Positions 37,054-46,225 of a stretch of 64,000 nt of DNA are shown here, piece after piece. Location: positions 62,001 through 126,000 of the forward strand of contig JBLIRR010000009.1 in NCBI GenBank assembly GCA_049472395.1. The letters run 5' to 3'. The translations under genes were made by a program, and so were the position numbers. The notes under the pieces were generated by a model. That model made no database searches and was not told where the DNA came from. It saw only the letters and a list, made by a program, of their open reading frames with translations. Numbering within the stretch: the stretch's first letter is position 1; the number at the start of each line of letters is the position of its first letter. The stretch comes from JBLIRR01 sp049472395 (GTDB lineage: Bacteria; SZUA-182; DTGQ01; JBLIRR01).

Positions 37054-37821
37054 ATGAAAAAATATCTATTATACCTGTGCCTTCTCTGTTGTATCCTGAT
37101 GATGAATGTTTCCTGTGAGGCACCACAAAAGCAAAGCCGGAACAAAAAAAAAGAGATCAATAGAGAAATAGATCTTGCAAAGATTAAACGCATAGACATT
37201 CCCATTGATGAAAGTCTTGTCACGAGTGAGGCATCACTGACGCGTAATTTTTACTTTATTTTTGACGGCAGTGGAAGCATGCAGGACGCGCCGGGAGGTG
37301 CGTGCAGGGGAGATCAACGATTTGGCAGCAAACTTGAGGGTGCCAAGTGGGCCGTGCAAGAATTTATGAAAAAGGTACCTGATACTATTAACATAGCTCT
37401 CTATGTGTTTGATACCTACTATGGGAGACGGGAGGTTGTGCCGCTTGGAACAAATAATAGGCAGGAATTTATTCGGGCGGTGAATACAATTCGCCCCGGA
37501 GGTATGACGCCGCTTGCCGACGCAATAAAATTTGCCACTGATCAGCTTGTGAGCCAATATAAGAAACAGCTCGGATATGGGGAATACAGAATAGTCGTTA
37601 TCACGGACGGTATTGCTGAGGATATACCAGAGGCTGTTATTTACTCTGCAAAGCGAGGCATGCCGATTTACGCTATAGGATTGTGTATTGGCGATGACCA
37701 TCCGTTGCGGCGATATGCTCTTTCATACAGAGCAGCGGATAATTTTGCCGATTTGGCAAAAGGATTGGAAGAGACCCTGGCTGAGTCGGAGGTGTTTGAT
37801 CCCACGGAATTCAAATTTTAA
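37054..37821 (+). CDS. VWA-domain lipoprotein
   Basis: 255 residues. The signal peptide ends at lipobox Cys21 (MNVSC). After a basic linker a von Willebrand A domain follows. Its MIDAS motif is intact: FDGSGSM, the GGMTPLADAI threonine and the VITDGIAED aspartate. The protein should bind a divalent cation and a protein partner on the periplasmic face. It starts 12 bp after the preceding gene, behind AAGGAGG. Confidence 0.9.
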   Translation: MKKYLLYLCLLCCILMMNVSCEAPQKQSRNKKKEINREIDLAKIKRIDIPIDESLVTSEASLTRNFYFIFDGSGSMQDAPGGACRGDQRFGSKLEGAKWAVQEFMKKVPDTINIALYVFDTYYGRREVVPLGTNNRQEFIRAVNTIRPGGMTPLADAIKFATDQLVSQYKKQLGYGEYRIVVITDGIAEDIPEAVIYSAKRGMPIYAIGLCIGDDHPLRRYALSYRAADNFADLAKGLEETLAESEVFDPTEFKF

Positions 37822-37836
37822 GTGAGGTAAAGCGCG

Positions 37837-39387
37837 GTGAAAAAATCAACTGTAGGCGCACTATTACTTATAATCATAGGCATTATCGGCGTTGTCGGCT
37901 ATTCATTTTTAAAACCCTGGCTTTTTGAAAAATCCATTCGGAAGACCTCGGATGCATCAAAGACATACCAAACCATACGAATAGGTGGGGACAATTACCT
38001 CGGATACTGGTTCATCACATCGCCTGAGATGCGCAAATTTGCTGCACGAAGGGGTTTGCAGATCGATTTTACCGATGATGAAGGGGCTTACAGGGAACGC
38101 TTAGAAAAATTTGCAAAGGGGCAGTATGAGTGTATTGTGTTGCCGGTGAATTCCTATCTTGAGCATGGCGCCCCACATAGCTTCCCTGGTGTGATCGTCG
38201 CCTCAATCTCAGAATCAAAGGGTGCGGACGGGATTGTTGCCTTCTCCGATATCCTTTCTACCGGCACAATCAATGACCTTAATGATGCAAATATTAAAAT
38301 TGTCTATACAAGTGAATCTCCGAGTTCTTTCTTGCTCGATTTAACTATTGTTGATTTTGATCTTTTTCAACTCCAAAACAATGACGCCTGGCGTGTTGAA
38401 GTTGCAAGTTCCAAGGAAGTATATACCCGCGCGAAAAAAAATGAAGGAGATGTGTTTGTACTGTGGGAGCCTGATTTATCAAAAGCTATAGAACTGCCAG
38501 GAATGAAATATCTTTGGGGCTCTGATAAATTCGCGGGGTATATTTTAGATGTGTTCGTCTTCAACCGTAAGTTTTTCGAAAAGCAAAGTGATACAGTGCG
38601 TGATTTCCTCAATGCTTATTTCCGTGTAATGAGCATCTATAAAAATAATAGGGATCAAATGGTGAAGGAAATGAGCAAATCAACCAGGTTGAAAAAGGAG
38701 GTGATTGAGGATATGCTCAATAAGATAGAATGGTTTGATTTGCATGAGAACAGCAGTATGCAGTTTGGCATTACCTCCCGGGTTGGTGTACCGGTCAATG
38801 ATGGCCTTATTACGACTATTATTGCCTGTACCGAGGTAATGATAAAAACCAAAAAATTTGATAAGGACCCGCTTCAAGGAAATCCCTATTTGATTACCAA
38901 CAGTCAAATTATTGAGGAATTATCCAAGACGGGTATTGTCTCTGCCCTGGCTGGGTCCACAGGAGATTCCGTAGATTTTAAGCCTCTTGATGATGCAGGT
39001 TGGGAAGCCCTTCGCGAGATTGGGACGCTCCGTGTTGAGCCGATTACCTTCCAGAGATGGGATAATCTGATGGATGCGGCGGGAAAAAAGATCGTGGACA
39101 AGATTGCCCAGATGCTCGAGCATAATTACCCTCACTATCGGATAGTCATTCGGGGCCACACCGAACCAGGTGGAGATGAGAGGGAGAATGAAAAATTATC
39201 AATGCAGAGGGCCCAGACTGTAAGGCAATATTTAATTGCAGTACATACTATTAATCCTCACCGGCTGAGGGCAGAGGGGAGGGGGTCGAAATCGCCGCCA
39301 GCGCAAAGGCCGGGTGAGTCTCCACGAGCGTATCGCTATCGTTTATCACGGGTTGAGTTGGTGGCTTTTGAGGAAAATCTTTTGTAA
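37837..39387 (+). CDS. Second solute-binding protein fused to an OmpA domain, inner-membrane anchored
   Basis: 516 residues starting at a GTG behind GAGGTAA. An uncleaved-looking transmembrane segment (residues 7-25) precedes a binding-protein fold of about 340 residues (TIRIGGDNYLGYWFITSPE..., VLWEPDL, FNRKFFE). The C-terminal OmpA domain has VIRGHTEPGGDE, LSMQRAQTVRQYL and RLSRVELVAF. Unlike the first fusion, it lacks an obvious signal-peptidase site and probably spans from inner membrane to peptidoglycan. Confidence 0.85.
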   Translation: MKKSTVGALLLIIIGIIGVVGYSFLKPWLFEKSIRKTSDASKTYQTIRIGGDNYLGYWFITSPEMRKFAARRGLQIDFTDDEGAYRERLEKFAKGQYECIVLPVNSYLEHGAPHSFPGVIVASISESKGADGIVAFSDILSTGTINDLNDANIKIVYTSESPSSFLLDLTIVDFDLFQLQNNDAWRVEVASSKEVYTRAKKNEGDVFVLWEPDLSKAIELPGMKYLWGSDKFAGYILDVFVFNRKFFEKQSDTVRDFLNAYFRVMSIYKNNRDQMVKEMSKSTRLKKEVIEDMLNKIEWFDLHENSSMQFGITSRVGVPVNDGLITTIIACTEVMIKTKKFDKDPLQGNPYLITNSQIIEELSKTGIVSALAGSTGDSVDFKPLDDAGWEALREIGTLRVEPITFQRWDNLMDAAGKKIVDKIAQMLEHNYPHYRIVIRGHTEPGGDERENEKLSMQRAQTVRQYLIAVHTINPHRLRAEGRGSKSPPAQRPGESPRAYRYRLSRVELVAFEENLL

Positions 39388-39414
39388 CATAATATAAATA
39401 AAAAGGTGAGTTGA

Positions 39415-40269
39415 ATGCGGAACCGATGCCTGAAAAGACCGACGGCAAAACCAGAAAAATTGCCCACTGTTGCTGATTTTTCATCCGCTGCTGTGCAGAA
39501 AGCCATACTCTCTGAAACCCTTCAGCATCCGATAACGTTGTATCCGGCAGGTATCTCGTTGGTGAGTCTCCTCTACATGGGCCTTGTGAGCTTTAATCCA
39601 ACGTCATTTGCCATTTGCTTCGGGAGTGGCTTATTTAGTCTTGGCTCCTGGGTATATAATTTTTTCCTTAGGGGCAAGGATTTTGAATCGAAATATATTA
39701 GAAACCTCCAGAATGCTTTGGCACAACAGACCGAAAAAGCCTTAAGGGACTTAAAAAGCGATCTTCTTGATAATGAGTGCCCGGAGGCAGCTGAGCAACT
39801 TGATAAATTAAAGGAAAAATTCGAAAGTCTTGATGAACTGTTAAGGGAGAAGCTTGATGAAAAAGAACTCACCTTCGGACGATATCATGGCATTGGGCAA
39901 CAGGTCTATTTTTCAGGGATCGATAACCTGCAGGATGCTGCAGCAGCATTAAAAAGCATTAGCGCCATTGATCCGGCGCGTATAAAGAAGTTGCTTAAAA
40001 AACTTCGAAGCATCAAAGAACCTGATGGGGTAACGTTGAAGGAAATGGAGACATTAGAGGAGAGACAAAAACTAAGGGATGATCAACTTCGGAAAGTGAA
40101 ACAGCTCATGATTCAGAATGAGGCCGCCATGACTCAATTGGATAAAACCACCATTGCCATTGCTGAAATGGATACGATGAAGGGCCAGTCTGACGTAGAT
40201 ATGGAAACAGCCATGACAGAGCTTGCACAGATTACGGAACGGGCAAAGGATTATTCAAATAGCGTATAA
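39415..40269 (+). CDS. Coiled-coil membrane protein next to telA
   Basis: 284 residues. Two membrane segments (about 42-60 and 64-82) separate a short N-terminal tail from a long acidic coiled coil (about 95-280). Proteins of this layout, sometimes annotated XpaC-like, often accompany TelA, which is encoded next. No catalytic motif is seen. A structural role with TelA at the inner membrane is inferred from position only. Confidence 0.65.
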   Translation: MRNRCLKRPTAKPEKLPTVADFSSAAVQKAILSETLQHPITLYPAGISLVSLLYMGLVSFNPTSFAICFGSGLFSLGSWVYNFFLRGKDFESKYIRNLQNALAQQTEKALRDLKSDLLDNECPEAAEQLDKLKEKFESLDELLREKLDEKELTFGRYHGIGQQVYFSGIDNLQDAAAALKSISAIDPARIKKLLKKLRSIKEPDGVTLKEMETLEERQKLRDDQLRKVKQLMIQNEAAMTQLDKTTIAIAEMDTMKGQSDVDMETAMTELAQITERAKDYSNSV

Positions 40270-40324
40270 AATTTTTATTCCGGCGCAGCCGGCAATATTA
40301 TCTTTACAAGGGGGAGGATAATTT

Positions 40325-41530
40325 ATGGAAGCACAAGGAAACGTAACAGTCAAAGAGAGAGCTTCAACCGGCTTGATTGTGCCGGATGAAGTCGCAGTGA
40401 AACAGGAGCTGCAGCTTGTGGACCCAACATCCATATCAACGCAGGCCGTGGATTCGAATTTAGAAAAACAGGCTGATGATTTCATTGAGATGCTACTGAG
40501 CGGTGATATAGATGATCAGAAAAAAAAGATGGCTGTTGATCAGATGGGTGCAAAGACCCAGAAAATAGCGGCGCAACGAAGCAAGATGCTTCAGCAGCCA
40601 ATTAATAACCTCGTAAAAACGGGTGAAGATGGGGGGCCTGTTGCCAAGTCACTTGTAGACCTGAAAATGCAGGTAGAAGCGCTTGATCCGGTAAAATTTG
40701 ATTTTGCTCCCGGATGGTTTTCACGATCACTTGGATTCCTGCCTTTTATCGGCACGCCACTTAAAAAATATTTTACCCAATATGAAAGTGCTCAAACTGT
40801 TATTGACGCTATTATTAAATCTCTCGAGAAGGGGAGGGACCAATTAAGGAGAGATACGATTACCTTGTCAGCGGACCAAAAAAGTATGCGGGAGATGACC
40901 ATACGGTTAGAGCGGGCTATTCAGCTTGGCCAACTTCTTGATCAAAAACTCCAGTATAAACTTGACAGGGATATCCCCCCCGAAGATCCGAAATACAATT
41001 TTATATCTGATGAACTATTATTTCCTCTGCGCCAGCGGGTAATGGACTTGCAGCAACAGTTGGCGGTGAATCAACAGGGTGTCCTTGCAACAGAGATCAT
41101 CATTCGAAATAACAGAGAGCTTATGCGAGGCGTGAACCGGGCATTAAATGTCACCGTTAACGCCCTGCAAGTGGCGGTCACCGTTGCTCTGGGACTTGCC
41201 AATCAAAAAATCGTGTTAAAGAAGATCGAGGCCATTAATAAGACCACATCAGACCTCATTGCAAATACCGCCCAACAGTTGCGGATGCAAGGCGCCCAGA
41301 TTCATAAACAAGCCTCTCAGGCAGCGCTCGATATGAATTCATTGGAGAAGGCTTTTGCAGATATAAATGCAGCGTTAGATGATATTTCAAAATTCCGGAG
41401 AGAGGCACTTCCGCAAATGGCTAATTCAATATTGCGCATGAACACTCTGACTGACCAGGCTGAAGAAAGTATCAGTAAGATAGAGCAGGGGACACAACTG
41501 CAATCAGAAATTATTATTGATGTAGAATAA
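40325..41530 (+). CDS. telA: TelA/toxic anion resistance family protein
   Basis: 401 residues, soluble, largely helical. The TelA hallmarks are visible: the DFIEMLLSGD opening, WFSRSLGFLPFIGTPLKKYF near residue 140, a long coiled coil, and the conserved NQKIVLKKIEAINKTTSDLI segment near 300. TelA proteins are linked to tellurite, cell-wall antibiotic and bacteriocin tolerance. Here the gene lies in the middle of an ABC-transporter operon, 55 bp after the coiled-coil membrane protein. Confidence 0.88.
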   Translation: MEAQGNVTVKERASTGLIVPDEVAVKQELQLVDPTSISTQAVDSNLEKQADDFIEMLLSGDIDDQKKKMAVDQMGAKTQKIAAQRSKMLQQPINNLVKTGEDGGPVAKSLVDLKMQVEALDPVKFDFAPGWFSRSLGFLPFIGTPLKKYFTQYESAQTVIDAIIKSLEKGRDQLRRDTITLSADQKSMREMTIRLERAIQLGQLLDQKLQYKLDRDIPPEDPKYNFISDELLFPLRQRVMDLQQQLAVNQQGVLATEIIIRNNRELMRGVNRALNVTVNALQVAVTVALGLANQKIVLKKIEAINKTTSDLIANTAQQLRMQGAQIHKQASQAALDMNSLEKAFADINAALDDISKFRREALPQMANSILRMNTLTDQAEESISKIEQGTQLQSEIIIDVE

Positions 41531-41549
41531 AAACAAGGGGGAGATATAA

Positions 41550-42626
41550 ATGCGTGAATCACGATTTTTTACTTTATTTTTAATAAGCATTATTACTATT
41601 ATGGTGGTCGCTACAATTCCTCTGCATTCTTTTGCGCGACCGAAAAAATACACCGTTGCATGGTCAATTTATGCTGGCTGGATGCCCTGGGATTATGCGG
41701 GATATGCAGGTATTCTCAAGAAATGGGCAGATAAATATGGCATAGCCATTGATCTTGTAAGGATGGATTATATCCCATCGGTAGAGGCTTTTGTCGCAAA
41801 AAAGGTAGATGGGTGCGTTATGACGAATATGGAATGTCTTGATATGCCGGCATCCTCTGGCATTGATTGCACGGTGCTTATCATGGGGGATTTTTCAAAT
41901 GGCAATGATGCTATTTTGACGCGCGATGGGATCGGGATCGCGGGATTGAAGGGCAAGGATATTTACCTGGTGGAGCTTTCCGTATCTCACTATCTTCTGG
42001 CACGCTGTCTTGAAATGAATGGCTTAAAGGAGAAAGATGTGAGGATAGTAAATACCTCTGACAGCGATATCGGACCGGTTTTTCTCTCAAATAAATCACA
42101 AAAGGCAGTCGTCACGTGGAATCCGATAGTTATGGAAATAGAGCAGGTGCCAGGAATAAGTAAAATATATACCTCAGCGAATATCCCTGGTGAAATCCTC
42201 GATCTTATGGTTGTAAGCACCGATGTACTTAATAAGAATCCTGATTTTGGTAAGGCTCTCACCGGCGCATGGTATGAAGTTATGGATATGATGTCGAAAA
42301 GAGGACCTGTGGCGGATAAAGCCCTCACATATATGGCTGAATCCGCAGGTACGTCACTTGTGGAATATAAGAGGCAACTTGCAACAACAGCAATGTTCTA
42401 TACCCCTCAATCGGCGACTGATTATACAAAGGGCAGTGAGATCAAAGAAAAAATGAATTTTGTGCGAAAATTCTGTTTTGATCATGGATTGCTCGGTGAG
42501 AATGCCCCTTCAATGGACATTGTCGGTATTTCCTATCCTGATGGCACCATTCAGGGGGATAGGAAGAATATTAAAATGCGGTTTGACAGCACCTATATGC
42601 AGCGTGTCGCTGATGAGCACCTTTAA
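41550..42626 (+). CDS. ABC transporter substrate-binding protein, urea-carboxylase-region type
   Basis: 358 residues with a signal peptide (cleavage near SFA-RP). The mature chain has the conserved stretches of the nitrate/sulfonate-like binding proteins named for urea carboxylase regions: WSIYAGWMPWDYAG, MTNMECLDMP, MGDFSNGNDAI, LVELSVSHYLLARCL, NTSDSDI, VTWNPI, IPGEILDLMVV and KALTGAWYEVM. The ligand is unknown; no urea carboxylase or urease gene is in the window. It directly precedes the permease and ATPase genes. Confidence 0.9.
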   Translation: MRESRFFTLFLISIITIMVVATIPLHSFARPKKYTVAWSIYAGWMPWDYAGYAGILKKWADKYGIAIDLVRMDYIPSVEAFVAKKVDGCVMTNMECLDMPASSGIDCTVLIMGDFSNGNDAILTRDGIGIAGLKGKDIYLVELSVSHYLLARCLEMNGLKEKDVRIVNTSDSDIGPVFLSNKSQKAVVTWNPIVMEIEQVPGISKIYTSANIPGEILDLMVVSTDVLNKNPDFGKALTGAWYEVMDMMSKRGPVADKALTYMAESAGTSLVEYKRQLATTAMFYTPQSATDYTKGSEIKEKMNFVRKFCFDHGLLGENAPSMDIVGISYPDGTIQGDRKNIKMRFDSTYMQRVADEHL

Positions 42627-42643
42627 AGGTAAATGGGCCAAAG

Positions 42644-43453
42644 ATGCAATTCTTTAAGATCAATGCTCGGCCACGCCGTACAAGTGCGCTTATCATCTCC
42701 TCTCTCTTGTTTATTATCTGTATCACTACGTATTTTGTGGGCTCCTACTTAAGGCATAAGGAGAATCCTCAGGATAAAGTTATGCCCACAATTTCCGAGA
42801 TGGTACAGGGATTGTATCGGTCAGCATTCACGCGGGATCGAAAGGGAGAATATAGACTTCTTGTTGACAGTGTGGCCAGTGCCAGAAGGTTCTTTATCGG
42901 AACAGCGCTGCTTTTTCTTGCCATGATACTTGGTCTTAATATGGGCGTGTTCCCCTATATCGAGGAATTATTTTTGGGGTTTACACTATTTTTCGATAAA
43001 GTACCCGCCCTTGCCTTGCTTCCGATCTTATTTATTGTATTTGGTCTTGGAGAGGTCTCCAAGATCGCTCTTATTGTGGTTGGGGTGTTCCCGACGATTA
43101 TTTTAGATACGTATTTAAGGGCAAAGGAAGTGCCGAGAGAGCAAATTATCAAAGGATTGACTCTAGGGGCCAGTGATTTTGAGATCGCCTATCGGATTGT
43201 CCTCCCTCAAATATTTCCCAAAGCCCTTGATACGATAAGATTGAATTTTAAAGCGGTTATGCTCTATTTGATCGCCGGCGAATCACTCGCTGCCACGGTT
43301 GGCCTTGGGTATCGGATCTTCGTTGTGAGGCGCTACATTGCCATGGACATAATTATTCCCTATGTCATATGGATGAGCCTTCTGCTTTTTATTACTGATA
43401 TGGCGGTCCGGATATGGATTAATAAACGCTATCCCTGGCTTGATAAAGAGTAA
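42644..43453 (+). CDS. ABC transporter permease (SsuC/TauC type)
   Basis: 269 residues with about six transmembrane segments. It contains the EAA-type cytoplasmic loop (EQIIKGLTLGASDFEIAYRIVLPQIFP region) that contacts the ATPase and the GESLAATVGLGY motif typical of nitrate/sulfonate/taurine permeases. The N-terminal helix is followed by a 60-residue periplasmic stretch, longer than in SsuC. It starts 17 bp after the binding-protein gene and ends 5 bp before the ATPase gene. Confidence 0.93.
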   Translation: MQFFKINARPRRTSALIISSLLFIICITTYFVGSYLRHKENPQDKVMPTISEMVQGLYRSAFTRDRKGEYRLLVDSVASARRFFIGTALLFLAMILGLNMGVFPYIEELFLGFTLFFDKVPALALLPILFIVFGLGEVSKIALIVVGVFPTIILDTYLRAKEVPREQIIKGLTLGASDFEIAYRIVLPQIFPKALDTIRLNFKAVMLYLIAGESLAATVGLGYRIFVVRRYIAMDIIIPYVIWMSLLLFITDMAVRIWINKRYPWLDKE

Positions 43454-43458
43454 AGACA

Positions 43459-44382
43459 ATGGATGATTCACGGCACTATATACTCTATCTTGAGAATATT
43501 TATCAGAAATATCCGGATAAGGAAGGAAGATTCAGAACGATACTCAATGATATTGATCTGAGGGTCAGGGAGGGAGAGTTCTTAACGGTTGTCGGGCCGA
43601 CCGGATGTGGCAAATCCACGCTCCTTCGATTGATTTTAGGATCAGAGCGCCCATTTAGCGGAAATCTCCTGGTGAATGATTCCAAGGTGAGCAGCCCTGA
43701 CAGAAATCGAGGAATCGTGTTTCAAAAGTATTCTCTCTTTCCTCACCTTACTGTGCTTGAAAATGTCATCTTCGGGCTTCAACTTGAGAAATTCACTCTC
43801 CCCGGACGTCTCCTAGGGCCTATTCACTTTCGGAAAAAGTCAATGGAATTTAAAAAGCAGGCGATTGAGTATTTAAAGCGGGTGGGCATGGATAACGATG
43901 TGAATAAGTATCCCTATCAATTATCAGGCGGAATGCGCCAAAGGGTGGCCATTGTGCAAGCCTTAATAATACAGCCTGCCCTTTTGCTCATGGATGAACC
44001 CTTTGGAGCTCTCGATGATGGAACACGTCAGGTGATGCAGCTTTTTATGCTTGAGCAGTGGGAAAAGACAAAAATGACCATATTCTTTGTCACTCATGAT
44101 CTTGAGGAAGCATTATTCCTCGGAACCCGTGTTATTGTCCTGTCTCCATATTATAAAACCGACTGTGAAGAGTGTGAAGGCTCAAAGATAGTAACCGATA
44201 AGGCCATTTCAGGGAGCCACCCCAAACCGACTGATTTCAAATATACCCCAGAATTTAATAAGCTGCTTGAGCAGATACGAAGAGATGGCCTCGATCCATC
44301 CCACACACAACATATCAGCCAATTCGACCTCAGCCACGCTGATTCCTACCGTTCAGTGACAGGCGATGAATGGAGAAGATAA
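43459..44382 (+). CDS. ABC transporter ATP-binding protein (SsuB/TauB type)
   Basis: 307 residues. Walker A GPTGCGKST, Q-loop FQKYSLFPHLTV, signature LSGGMRQRV, Walker B LLLMDEPFGALD and switch FVTHD are all intact. A C-terminal extension of about 70 residues has a CEEC motif (YKTDCEECEG) not found in typical SsuB. The tail of this gene (from about 43747) is duplicated as a decayed copy beyond the AbiE module. It is the last gene of the operon. Confidence 0.93.
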   Translation: MDDSRHYILYLENIYQKYPDKEGRFRTILNDIDLRVREGEFLTVVGPTGCGKSTLLRLILGSERPFSGNLLVNDSKVSSPDRNRGIVFQKYSLFPHLTVLENVIFGLQLEKFTLPGRLLGPIHFRKKSMEFKKQAIEYLKRVGMDNDVNKYPYQLSGGMRQRVAIVQALIIQPALLLMDEPFGALDDGTRQVMQLFMLEQWEKTKMTIFFVTHDLEEALFLGTRVIVLSPYYKTDCEECEGSKIVTDKAISGSHPKPTDFKYTPEFNKLLEQIRRDGLDPSHTQHISQFDLSHADSYRSVTGDEWRR

Positions 44383-44397
44383 ATAACTACATTGCAT

Positions 44398-44422
44398 AAT
44401 ACTGTCACTTTATGACAGTATT
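44398..44422. promoter_or_regulatory. AbiEi operator 1
   Basis: Perfect inverted repeat AATACTGTCA-N5-TGACAGTATT upstream of the -35 element of the AbiE promoter. The half-site TGACAGT recurs with the same 5-bp spacer in operator 2. AbiEi antitoxins are known to repress their own promoters through two inverted repeats. Confidence 0.75.
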
Positions 44423-44445
44423 CTACAATTATATCAAGAAATCAT

Positions 44446-44474
44446 TTGAAATAACTTTCAAATATCGATATAAT
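44446..44474 (+). promoter_or_regulatory. Sigma-70-type promoter of the abiE operon
   Basis: TTGAAA (44446-44451), a 17-bp spacer and a consensus TATAAT (44469-44474). The start should be near 44481, about 40 nt before the abiEi ATG, at the left end of operator 2. Confidence 0.75.
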
Positions 44475-44481
44475 GTAAGAA

Positions 44482-44500
44482 ACTGTTATTTATTGACAGT
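44482..44500. promoter_or_regulatory. AbiEi operator 2
   Basis: ACTGTTA-N5-TGACAGT, one mismatch from the operator 1 core, centred 81 bp from it and covering the predicted transcription start. Binding here would block initiation. Confidence 0.7.
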
Positions 44501-44520
44501 AACATGCAAAAAACATCGAT

Positions 44521-45165
44521 ATGCAAAAGATTGTAGAATTAATTTTAGAAAAAAGTCCAGTTGACTATATTACAACAGATTTGTTGCATATGATTTTAGG
44601 GGGATCAAAAGATAGGTTATATAGTATTGTGAAACGAGCTTTAGCTTCAAAGGACTTGGTGAGAGTGCGTAGAGGACTTTATGTTCTTGGCGAAAAATAC
44701 CGTCGTTTTAAAATTTCGGAAGTCATTTTGTCTCAAAGAATTTATTCTCCTTCATATTTAAGCTTTGAATATGCGTTATCATTTCATGGATTGATTCCGG
44801 ATATAGTTCAAAGAGTATTATCCGCCTCATATTATAGATCACAAGTATTTGAAACTCAGGTTGGGATTTATGAATACTATCATATTCCTTTAAAACCATT
44901 TTTTTTAGGTGTCCAAAGGCATAAAAATCAATTTGGAAATGGATTCTTGATTGCTGGACCAGAACGAGCGCTTTGTGATTTGATTTATAAAAAGAAAATA
45001 AAATGGGTAAATATATCTGTACTTGTGCAGGGTTATAGAGTTGAAGAAGAAGAACTATTAAAATTTAATCAAAAATTATTAATTGATGTTGCTGATAATT
45101 ATCCTGTGATTTTTGTTAAGAAATTTATTAACAAATTAGTGAAGGAAATTAATAATGTCTTATAG
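44521..45165 (+). CDS. abiEi: AbiEi-type antitoxin/transcriptional repressor
   Basis: 214 residues. An N-terminal winged-helix region (ITTDLLHMILGGSKDRLYSIVKRAL) precedes the typical loop VRRGLYVLGEKY and a middle domain with SPSYLSFEYALSFHGL. AGPERALCDLIY is another standard AbiEi element. It should both repress the operon and neutralise AbiEii (type IV toxin-antitoxin). No Shine-Dalgarno sequence is seen upstream of its ATG. It overlaps the toxin gene by 11 bp. Codon use is more AT-rich than in the ABC operon to its left, consistent with separate ancestry. Confidence 0.9.
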   Translation: MQKIVELILEKSPVDYITTDLLHMILGGSKDRLYSIVKRALASKDLVRVRRGLYVLGEKYRRFKISEVILSQRIYSPSYLSFEYALSFHGLIPDIVQRVLSASYYRSQVFETQVGIYEYYHIPLKPFFLGVQRHKNQFGNGFLIAGPERALCDLIYKKKIKWVNISVLVQGYRVEEEELLKFNQKLLIDVADNYPVIFVKKFINKLVKEINNVL

Positions 45166-46003
45166 GTCACTGATTGAGGAGCGTCTACGAGAATCTGAAT
45201 ACCGATCTGAATTAGAAGAAGAGAATGCATTAAAACAAATCTTTCAAGAAATTATTTTATATGCACTTTATGAAGCCCGATTTTTTAATATTGCGGCATT
45301 CCATGGTGGGACAGAACTTCGGATTTTAAGAAATTCGAATAGATTCTCAGAAGATTTAGATTTTGCGTTGTATGTAAAAAACAAAGCATTTGATTTTTCT
45401 CTTATGACAAAACAGGTTAAAGAAAGTTTGTTCAACTGGGAGGTAGAAATGGAGGTTATTGATAAGTCAAAAGCAGGCAATGTTATAAAAAAAATGTTGC
45501 TAAAAGATACTTCCATGGCTAAGTTACTGATTCTTAATCCTCTATATGATAAACGAAAAACTGTAAGCGTTAAGGTTGAATTAGATACACATCCCCCAGA
45601 AGGAATTAACACCGAAATTAAATACTTAGAATATCCTGTTACATTTCCTGTGACAAGCTTCGACTTATCTACAAGTTTTTCTGGTAAGTTACATGCATTA
45701 TTATGTAGAAATTATATCAAGGGACGTGATTGGTATGATTTTATTTGGTACACCCAAAAAAAACCTGAATTAAACATTAAATTTATTAGAAATGCATTTT
45801 TTCAACAAGGCCCATGGGAAAAACAGAATATTGAGATAGATAAAGAATGGATTATAGAAAAATTGAAACAAAAGATCAATGAGATAGATTGGAAACAGGC
45901 AAAAGAGGATGTCCGACCATTTTTGAAGCATGATTATGTTGGAGGACTTGAACACTGGAGTAAAGCATATTTTCAACAAGCCCTTATGAGATTATATGAG
46001 TAA
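45155..46003 (+). CDS. abiEii: AbiEii/AbiGii-family nucleotidyltransferase toxin
   Basis: 282 residues. The nucleotidyltransferase core motif is FHGGTELRILRNSNRFSEDLDFAL near residues 48-72, with the GG and the SEDLDF acidic pair intact. The later SGKLHALLCRNYIKGRDWYDF segment is the conserved C-terminal block of the DUF1814 family. Such enzymes can transfer nucleotides to tRNA and arrest growth. It overlaps abiEi and is translated behind GAAGGAAAT. Confidence 0.92.
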   Translation: MSYRSLIEERLRESEYRSELEEENALKQIFQEIILYALYEARFFNIAAFHGGTELRILRNSNRFSEDLDFALYVKNKAFDFSLMTKQVKESLFNWEVEMEVIDKSKAGNVIKKMLLKDTSMAKLLILNPLYDKRKTVSVKVELDTHPPEGINTEIKYLEYPVTFPVTSFDLSTSFSGKLHALLCRNYIKGRDWYDFIWYTQKKPELNIKFIRNAFFQQGPWEKQNIEIDKEWIIEKLKQKINEIDWKQAKEDVRPFLKHDYVGGLEHWSKAYFQQALMRLYE

Positions 46004-46225
46004 TAATTTAATGTCGCATTCGAATATCGAATGGGGTCAGACTGCTCTTTTCCATTATGAATATTTGATATCAGGCAGACAGGCACATCAGTATTATTCA
46101 ACTGGTATGAATCCTGCCAAAAAATACTTGTTTCTTCCTCGTTCCCCTTCAGCGATTAGAATTCTTTTTTTCATTACCATGAGTCATCTTGGAATGATAA
46201 ATCACTGTCCCAGTCTCTTCATTTC
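46004..46225. other. Non-coding stretch after abiEii
   Basis: No credible gene. It contains AATGGGGTCAGACTGC, a kind of sequence seen near REP-associated transposase elements, but no transposase. The right side runs into the decayed ATPase copy. Confidence 0.35.
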
